Assembly (NCBI RefSeq): GCF_012223425.1
Contig: NZ_CP038799.1
Span: 5,936,249 to 6,000,248 of the forward strand
Source: Mycolicibacterium frederiksbergense
GTDB taxonomy: Bacteria; Actinomycetota; Actinomycetes; Mycobacteriales; Mycobacteriaceae
Length of the DNA: 64,000 bases
Direction: 5' to 3'
Of this stretch, positions 59,202 to 64,000 are shown one piece after another. A model generated the notes under the pieces. The model ran no database searches. It saw only the letters and a program-made list of their open reading frames with translations, and was not told the origin of the DNA. How positions within the stretch are numbered: position 1 is the first letter of the stretch; each line of letters begins with the position of its first letter. Made by a program: the position numbers and the translations under genes.

Positions 59202-59663
59202 TCAGCCGGACGTGGAGACTCGGTGCGCGCGCAGCGCCTCGATCTCGCGCTCGAAATCGTCGGCCGAGGTGAACGACCGGTACACCGAGGCGAACCTCAG
59301 GTAGGCGACCTCGTCGAGATCGCGCAGCGGCCCGAGGATCGCCAAACCCACTTCGTTGCTGGGAATCTCGGGCGATCCGGCGGCACGCACCGCATCCTCG
59401 ACCTGCTGGGCAAGAAGGTTGAGCGCGTCGTCATCGACCTGCCGGCCCTGGCATGCCCGGCGCACACCCTTGATGACTTTCTCTCTGCTGAACGGCTCGG
59501 TGACACCGCTGCGTTTGACGACCGCGAGCACCGCGGTCTCCACGGTGGTGAACCGTCGCCCGCATTCCGGGCAGGATCGGCGACGCCGGATGGCCTGGCC
59601 CTCATCGGTTTCCCTGGAGTCGACGACGCGCGAATCCGGGTGACGACAGAACGGACAGTGCAT
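59202..59663 (-). CDS. nrdR: Transcriptional repressor NrdR
   Basis: A 153-residue regulator matching Rv2718c. The N-terminal zinc ribbon has CPFC and CPECGRRF (about 3-38), and the ATP-cone domain covers about 46-136. It represses ribonucleotide reductase genes in response to dATP/ATP. The ATG at 59663 replaces the longer frame. The nitrobindin-like gene Rv2717c that sits beside nrdR in M. tuberculosis is absent here. chiZ lies 74 bases upstream. Confidence 0.95.
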   Translation of the reverse strand: MHCPFCRHPDSRVVDSRETDEGQAIRRRRSCPECGRRFTTVETAVLAVVKRSGVTEPFSREKVIKGVRRACQGRQVDDDALNLLAQQVEDAVRAAGSPEIPSNEVGLAILGPLRDLDEVAYLRFASVYRSFTSADDFEREIEALRAHRVSTSG

Positions 59664-59737
59664 CACCGCTCCTTTGCCGCACCGCAGGTGGACGAGTTCG
59701 AATGTCTTCGAGCCTACCTGGGTGAGGCGAGGCGGCA

Positions 59738-60235
59738 TCAACCGATCGGTGCGATGAGGGTCTGCCCGGCCTGCACCGTGCCGGTTTCGAGCTTGTTGAG
59801 CTCGCGGATGCGCTCGACCACCGGGGCCGTGGGCACATCGGGCGCCACCCGGTGTGCGATGTGTTGCAGCGTTTCACCGTCCTGCACGTAGATCACCGAC
59901 AGCCGGGTGGGCATCTGCACGGGCTCCTCGATGGGGCCGCCCAACTGCGCAACCAGCCCGAGCCACAACGTGATCCCGCCGGCCAGCAGCGCCAGCAGCA
60001 CCGTGGCGCCCGGGGTGATAGGGCGACGCCGGTGCGAGGCGCGCGACATCAGCACGCCGGTGCCGCGGTGGCCCAGGGGCGTACCCGCCGGACGACGCGC
60101 CGGCTGCACGCGGCGGCGGCGCACCACGACATCGCGGGGCAACGGCCACACCTCGGCAGCCGTCGACGGCTGTGCTGCGGGGGCCTGGACATAGGCACCG
60201 TGCCGGGTGATCGGCCGAGTTTCGAGAATTGTCAT
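59738..60235 (-). CDS. chiZ: SOS-induced cell division inhibitor ChiZ (LysM domain)
   Basis: A 165-residue protein matching Rv2719c. The Arg-rich cytosolic N-terminus (about 38-75) is followed by one membrane helix (about 78-100) and an extracytoplasmic LysM domain (about 112-165; YVQDGETLQHIAHRVAP and GQTLIAPIG). In M. tuberculosis ChiZ halts division after DNA damage. Two SOS boxes upstream confirm LexA control here. Confidence 0.92.
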   Translation of the reverse strand: MTILETRPITRHGAYVQAPAAQPSTAAEVWPLPRDVVVRRRRVQPARRPAGTPLGHRGTGVLMSRASHRRRPITPGATVLLALLAGGITLWLGLVAQLGGPIEEPVQMPTRLSVIYVQDGETLQHIAHRVAPDVPTAPVVERIRELNKLETGTVQAGQTLIAPIG

Positions 60236-60285
60236 CTGACTGCCTCTCCGAGTAGGTGGCGTTCGCTTCTGTGTTCGAATGCTAG

Positions 60286-60301
60286 TCGATCATGTGTTCG
60301 A
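60286..60301 (-). promoter_or_regulatory. SOS box 1 upstream of chiZ
   Basis: The plus strand reads TCGATCATGTGTTCGA, one base from the mycobacterial LexA consensus. It lies 51 bases upstream of the chiZ ATG. Confidence 0.8.
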
Positions 60302-60305
60302 TGAA

Positions 60306-60321
60306 TAGAACATGTGATCGA
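60306..60321 (-). promoter_or_regulatory. SOS box 2 upstream of chiZ
   Basis: The plus strand reads TAGAACATGTGATCGA, two bases from consensus. It lies exactly 20 bases from box 1, about two helical turns, so two LexA dimers could bind on the same face. Confidence 0.7.
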
Positions 60322-60378
60322 ACTGTTGCGAAACGATAGACGAGGCCACCGACAAGCGATCCGAGCGATATCAATTGC

Positions 60379-60395
60379 GCACAATTTAATTGTGC
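60379..60395 (+). promoter_or_regulatory. OhrR operator
   Basis: GCACAATT-T-AATTGTGC is a perfect 17-base palindrome containing the ACAATT/AATTGT core of OhrR boxes. It lies just upstream of the -10 TAAGGT (60398-60403) and the GTG of ohrR, where binding would block polymerase. Confidence 0.75.
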
Positions 60396-60409
60396 AATAA
60401 GGTTGTCGG

Positions 60410-60841
60410 GTGCAGGCCGCCCGACTCGACGACCAGTTGTGCTTCGCGTTGTACTCCGCGTCGCGGGCCGTCACGGCGGCCTACCGGCCGCTGCTGGACG
60501 AACTCGGCATCACCTATCCGCAGTACCTCGTGCTGCTGGTGCTGTGGGAGGAAGAGCACTGTTCGGTCGGGCACGTGGGCCGGCGACTCCACCTCGATTC
60601 CGGAACGCTGTCACCGCTGCTGAAGCGGCTGGAGAACAGCGGACTGGTGGTCCGGCAGCGCGCCGCCGATGACGAACGCCGCGTCGAGGTGACCTTGACA
60701 CCCGCCGGGCGAGCGCTGGAGGCGCGTGCCGCCTGCGTACCCGAACGCCTGCTGACGTCGGCGAACACGTCCGAGGGGGACATCGCGGCGCTACGCGACG
60801 TGCTGCGCGGACTGGTGGACCAACTGGATTCCCTGCAGTGA
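60410..60841 (+). CDS. MarR-family organic hydroperoxide sensor OhrR
   Basis: A 143-residue MarR-type repressor of the OhrR group. Cys11 (in LDDQLCFALYSASRAV) is at the position of the peroxide-sensing cysteine, and the tyrosines that contact it are present (Y15, Y26, Y36). The winged helix covers about 50-105. The GTG at 60410 is six bases after TAAGGT, so it is probably leaderless. It is followed by ohr 19 bases later, an autoregulated pair. Confidence 0.87.
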   Translation: MQAARLDDQLCFALYSASRAVTAAYRPLLDELGITYPQYLVLLVLWEEEHCSVGHVGRRLHLDSGTLSPLLKRLENSGLVVRQRAADDERRVEVTLTPAGRALEARAACVPERLLTSANTSEGDIAALRDVLRGLVDQLDSLQ

Positions 60842-60860
60842 CAACACGGAAGGATCGACC

Positions 60861-61283
60861 ATGAAGACGCTCTACACCGCGGAGGCACTCGCCACCGGCG
60901 AGGGCCGCGACGGGCACGGACGCACATCGGACGGGAAGGTCGATGTCGCGCTGAGCATCCCGAAGGAAATGGGCGGCTCGGGCGCGGGCACAAACCCCGA
61001 GCAGTTGTTCGCCGTCGGATACGCCGCCTGCTTCCACTCTGCGCTGCGACTGGTCGCACGCCAGCAGAAGGCCGACGTCTCCGATTCCGCGGTCGGCGCC
61101 CGGGTGGTGCTCGGATCCGGCGACGACGGCGCCTTCGGCCTGGCGGTCGAACTCGAGATCACCCTGCCCGGCGTGGATCACGCGACGGCACAGCAGCTCG
61201 CCGAGGCCGCCCACCGGGTCTGCCCCTACTCCAACGCCACCCGCGGCAACATCGAGGTCACCCTGACTGTGGCCGATGAGTGA
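60861..61283 (+). CDS. Organic hydroperoxide resistance protein Ohr
   Basis: A 140-residue thiol peroxidase that reduces organic hydroperoxides. The catalytic cysteines are Cys57 (GYAACFHSALRL) and Cys121 (RVCPYSNATRGN). Starts after GGAAGG. The 3' end overlaps the DoxX-like gene by eight bases, so three genes (ohrR, ohr, doxX-like) probably form one operon. This cassette is not at this position in M. tuberculosis. Confidence 0.92.
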   Translation: MKTLYTAEALATGEGRDGHGRTSDGKVDVALSIPKEMGGSGAGTNPEQLFAVGYAACFHSALRLVARQQKADVSDSAVGARVVLGSGDDGAFGLAVELEITLPGVDHATAQQLAEAAHRVCPYSNATRGNIEVTLTVADE

Positions 61284-61722
61284 GCTTCCGGCCCCACCGC
61301 CGACCACCCGGGCACGCACCATTGCGCGGCTGGCTCTTGCGGGCGCCATGATCTTCGCCGGTTTCAGTCACCTGTTCTGGGCTCGCGAGGAATTCCAGGC
61401 CCAGGTCCCCAAGTGGGTGCCGATGGACCCCGACGGTGTGGTGATGGCCTCCGGCGGTGTCGAGATCACCCTCGGCGTCGGACTCGCCCTGCTGCGGCGC
61501 GACCGCGTGCTGGTCGGCCGGCTGCTCGCGGCGTTCTTCGTGCTGATCTTCCCCGGGAACATCGCACAATTCGTCAACCACGCCGACGGTTTCGGTCTCA
61601 ACAGCGATACCAGCCGATTCATCCGACTGCTGTTCCAGCCCGTCCTGATCGCGTGGGCACTGTGGTCGACGGCGGTGCCGCGGGGCGCAGGCAGATCCGA
61701 CACGCCTCGAACACATGTTTGA
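61276..61722 (+). CDS. DoxX-like membrane protein
   Basis: A 148-residue protein with four membrane helices (about 15-35, 55-75, 82-102 and 115-132). FAGFSHLFWAREEFQAQVPKWVP and GGVEITLGVGLALL match the DoxX/DUF417-like quinone-interacting membrane family, often found beside peroxide-defence genes. The last codons and stop lie inside the lexA SOS box (61707-61722). Confidence 0.78.
   Translation: MSELPAPPPTTRARTIARLALAGAMIFAGFSHLFWAREEFQAQVPKWVPMDPDGVVMASGGVEITLGVGLALLRRDRVLVGRLLAAFFVLIFPGNIAQFVNHADGFGLNSDTSRFIRLLFQPVLIAWALWSTAVPRGAGRSDTPRTHV
61707..61722 (+). promoter_or_regulatory. SOS box of lexA
   Basis: TCGAACACATGTTTGA, the known mycobacterial lexA-type box. It overlaps the -35 TTGATT (61719-61724) of lexA and includes the stop codon of the upstream DoxX-like gene. 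Confidence 0.9.
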
Positions 61723-61747
61723 TTATCTGCGCGACGGCGACTACATT
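61719..61747 (+). promoter_or_regulatory. Promoter of lexA
   Basis: TTGATT (61719-61724) and TACATT (61742-61747) are 17 bases apart. The ATG of lexA is seven bases after the -10, so the mRNA is probably leaderless. Confidence 0.7.
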
Positions 61748-61754
61748 CGGCGCC

Positions 61755-62429
61755 ATGAGCGACAGCACCGAAACCCCTGAGGCACGCTCCAGCCTGACCG
61801 AGCGTCAGCGCACCATCCTGGAGGTCATCCGCACCTCCGTGACCAGTCGCGGCTACCCGCCCAGCATCCGCGAGATCGGCGATGCCGTCGGCCTGACCTC
61901 GACGTCGTCGGTGGCCCATCAGTTGCGCACCCTGGAACGCAAGGGCTACCTGCGCAGGGACCCGAACCGTCCACGCGCGGTGGATGTCCGCGGTTCCGAC
62001 GAAATGGTGACCCCGGTCGTGGCCACCGATGTCGCCGGCTCGGACGCCCTGCCCGAACCCACCTTCGTCCCGGTTCTCGGCCGGATCGCCGCGGGCGGGC
62101 CGATCCTGGCGGAACAGGCTGTCGAGGAGGTCTTCCCGCTCCCCCGCGAGTTGGTCGGCGAGGGGTCACTGTTCCTGCTGAAGGTGGTCGGCGAGTCCAT
62201 GATCGACGCCGCCATCTGCGATGGCGACTGGGTGGTCATCCGCCAGCAGAACGTCGCCGACAACGGTGACATCGTCGCGGCGATGATCGACGGTGAAGCC
62301 ACCGTCAAGACCTTCAAGCGCACCCGGGGTCAGGTGTGGCTGATGCCGCACAACCCGGCGTTCGACCCCATCGACGGCAACGACGCGGTCGTGCTCGGCA
62401 AGGTCGTCACCGTGATCCGCAAGATCTGA
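61755..62429 (+). CDS. lexA: LexA repressor
   Basis: A 224-residue SOS repressor matching Rv2720. The N-terminal winged helix covers about 12-72 (GYPPSIREIGDAVGLTSTSSVAHQL). The autocleavage site is Ala113-Gly114 in RIAAGGPILAE, and the Ser-Lys dyad is Ser148 (VVGESMI) and Lys185 (ATVKTFKR). RecA filaments stimulate self-cleavage. It controls at least chiZ, itself and the 13E12/HNH gene in this window by the boxes seen. Confidence 0.96.
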   Translation: MSDSTETPEARSSLTERQRTILEVIRTSVTSRGYPPSIREIGDAVGLTSTSSVAHQLRTLERKGYLRRDPNRPRAVDVRGSDEMVTPVVATDVAGSDALPEPTFVPVLGRIAAGGPILAEQAVEEVFPLPRELVGEGSLFLLKVVGESMIDAAICDGDWVVIRQQNVADNGDIVAAMIDGEATVKTFKRTRGQVWLMPHNPAFDPIDGNDAVVLGKVVTVIRKI

Positions 62430-62435
62430 GGACGC

Positions 62436-64000
62436 TCAGTCGGCCCGGACGAATCCGTTCGTCCGGGCGAAGTCCTCACTGGCGAACCAGATCTCGGCCT
62501 CGGTATCGCGATATCCCGGGCTACCCGGAGCCCAGTAGAGCCCGGTCTTGGTATCCGCCTTGATCGGATAGCCCTCCGGCGCGCGGTAGCGGTCACCGGT
62601 GGCAAGGCGCATCGAGGTCCAGCCGGCGTCCTCGGGTTCCTCGTCCTGGATCGCGGCGTGGCGGCCACTGGGGAAATCCGGCTCGTACTCGGGTACGACC
62701 ATGGTCGGTGGATCGAACTGCTCCGCAGGCGTCTCTGGAAGAACTTCGATTCGCGTCGGCGCGGTGTCGACCGCATCCGGATCATGGTCGAAACTCAGCG
62801 GCTCCGCCTGCGGCACACCGAGTTCCTCGAGCTCATCGCCATCGGCGTCCTGATCGTCGGAGCCGTACTCATCGGAGCCGTACTCGCCGGGTTCCTCGTC
62901 GTACTCGTAGTCCTCGTCACCGGATTCGTCATCGGCGGCGTCGGTGCCGGTGCCGGTGGGGAGCGCCGACGCCCACGGGCTCTGCGGCGTGTAGACGGCC
63001 GGTTCGGGCCGGCTGGGATAGCCGGACTCGAAACGGTCCTCGTGCCCGCCGTCGTAGCCGCGCTCGTAGGGGTCGTCGCCGAACTCGTCATCCTCGCGGG
63101 GGCGCCGGTTACGCAGTACGGCGATGGCGACCAGCGCGATCACGCCCACCAGCGGGATCAGGCCCAGCAGCCACCACCACGAGAACCACGAGCTGCCGCC
63201 GTCGTCGGTGTCGGTGCCCGCGGGGGCATCCGCCGGTGCCTGCGGTGCGTCGGCGCCGGGCACCTCCAGGCCCACGAGCTGAGACTGCAGGCCGGCGGGC
63301 TCGGTGCTGAAGGTGTTGGTCGCCTTGTCCCACGAGATCGAGCCGCCGTTGAACTGCTGGCTGATGACGGTGCCGTTCTCGGTTTGATCGCCCTTCGGCG
63401 CGCCGAGTTCACCCGTCGCTCCACCGAGCTTCTCCCAGGCCGCGTTCATCGCACCGCGCACGATCACCGCACCGAAATCGGGCGTCCAGAAGATCACCGG
63501 CCTGTCCGCGGCGGCGAAGGTCGCCACCCGGCTCTGCGGTGTCAGGCCGCCGTCGGCCTCACTGGCGGTGGGGAACCCGAGGTCCCCGGTCGGTCCGCCG
63601 ACACTCTCGTACTTGGCCAGCACCTGACCGGTGACCACATTGGCCCCGGTATCCGGGCGGTAGAAGATCTTGCCGCCGGTGTAGTTCTGCCCGACCCCAT
63701 CGGCGCCGATCGCGTACTGCGCGCCCTCCTCGGCCCCCAGCGGGCCCAGCGCACCGCCGGCCGCCCGCCGGGCGGCGGCGATGGCCGATGTGGCGTCCGA
63801 GGGGACCTCGATGGCCCCGAGCTGACCTGCCAGCTCGGGCGGCACCGTGGTGAAGGCCTTGGTCTTGCGATCCCAGGAGATCTCACCGCCGGTGAACTTC
63901 TGCGTGACGGTGTCGCCGTTGGTGGTCTCGTCTTCGCTGGGCACTCCGAGCACCCCGGCCGAACCACCGAGGGCATCCCAGGCCTGGTTGATGGCCCCGC
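62436..64000 (-). CDS. LGFP-repeat membrane protein (Rv2721c-like), partial
   Basis: The frame is open to the right edge, so the N-terminus is missing; about 520 residues are visible. At least three LGFP-type repeats appear outside the membrane (GGSAGVLGVPSEDE, GGPTGDLGFPTASE, GGATGELGAPKGDQ), each followed by a GGxIxW/Y strand. One membrane helix (WWWLLGLIPLVGVIALVAIAV) leads to a long acidic cytosolic tail. The last 50 residues (GYPIKADTKTGLYWAPG, AEIWFASEDFARTNGFV) match a short C-terminal module found on other actinobacterial proteins. LGFP repeats are thought to bind the cell wall. It converges on lexA with six bases between them. Confidence 0.87.
   Translation of the reverse strand, partial: GAINQAWDALGGSAGVLGVPSEDETTNGDTVTQKFTGGEISWDRKTKAFTTVPPELAGQLGAIEVPSDATSAIAAARRAAGGALGPLGAEEGAQYAIGADGVGQNYTGGKIFYRPDTGANVVTGQVLAKYESVGGPTGDLGFPTASEADGGLTPQSRVATFAAADRPVIFWTPDFGAVIVRGAMNAAWEKLGGATGELGAPKGDQTENGTVISQQFNGGSISWDKATNTFSTEPAGLQSQLVGLEVPGADAPQAPADAPAGTDTDDGGSSWFSWWWLLGLIPLVGVIALVAIAVLRNRRPREDDEFGDDPYERGYDGGHEDRFESGYPSRPEPAVYTPQSPWASALPTGTGTDAADDESGDEDYEYDEEPGEYGSDEYGSDDQDADGDELEELGVPQAEPLSFDHDPDAVDTAPTRIEVLPETPAEQFDPPTMVVPEYEPDFPSGRHAAIQDEEPEDAGWTSMRLATGDRYRAPEGYPIKADTKTGLYWAPGSPGYRDTEAEIWFASEDFARTNGFVRAD

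Noticed and set aside
1..64000. CRISPR arrays, prophage or rRNA genes
   Set aside because: No regularly spaced direct repeats, phage structural genes or rRNA sequences were seen on either strand.

Overview
This window is a high-GC actinobacterial chromosome segment, almost certainly from a rapidly growing mycobacterium (Mycolicibacterium type). The evidence is gene content and order: from about 10.9 kb to the right end the genes follow the Mycobacterium tuberculosis order from clpC2 (Rv2667) to the lexA / LGFP-repeat pair (Rv2720-Rv2721c). Landmarks are zapE-ribD, aftC-msrB, the haem genes, dxs, trkA-trkB, dut, cei, suhB, ppgK, sigA, sigB, ideR, sthA, nrdR, chiZ and lexA. Synteny statements rest on remembered gene order, not on a search.

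Layout. 0-10.9 kb is a more variable stretch. It holds a flavin-reductase-like gene cut by the edge, a leftward tRNA-Val, a zinc alcohol dehydrogenase, a rightward tRNA-Gly/Cys/Val cluster, an LppA-type lipoprotein, several membrane or exported proteins, a small protein behind an SOS box, a class I DAHP synthase with a leader-peptide attenuator, and SRPBCC and methyltransferase genes. 10.9-29.7 kb carries clpC2 with twin operators, ribD, an inactive-looking exported hydrolase, aftC-msrB, a membrane GGDEF-EAL protein, hemE-hemY-hemQ, RNase D, dxs and nhaA. 29.9-31.3 kb is an IS481-family insertion with 51-bp inverted repeats and a 14-bp target duplication, placed directly upstream of an SOS-controlled 13E12/HNH gene. 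32.6-43.6 kb holds an RNA methyltransferase, a KimA-like permease divergent from trkA-trkB, dut, cei with a CRP site, suhB and ppgK. 43.8-51.3 kb carries the sigma factors sigA and sigB and the iron regulator ideR. 51.3-64 kb holds two CNNM/CorC proteins, sthA, nrdR, SOS-controlled chiZ and lexA, an ohrR-ohr pair, and a partial LGFP-repeat membrane protein.

Functional themes. The DNA-damage response is prominent: LexA itself, chiZ, the 13E12/HNH gene and one small unrecognised gene all have SOS boxes here. Envelope and redox functions (AftC, Cei, ChiZ, MsrB, Ohr, SthA) and core metabolism (haem, MEP pathway, aromatic amino acids, dUTPase) make up most of the rest. Many genes show a TANNNT -10 hexamer 6-8 bases before the start codon, the pattern of leaderless mycobacterial transcripts, and this was used to choose several starts. 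Two conserved genes (6451-7282 and 56451-57429) carry homopolymer frameshifts that may be real or sequencing errors. No CRISPR array, rRNA or prophage was seen, and no gene-free stretch exceeds 300 bases apart from the ends of the insertion element.
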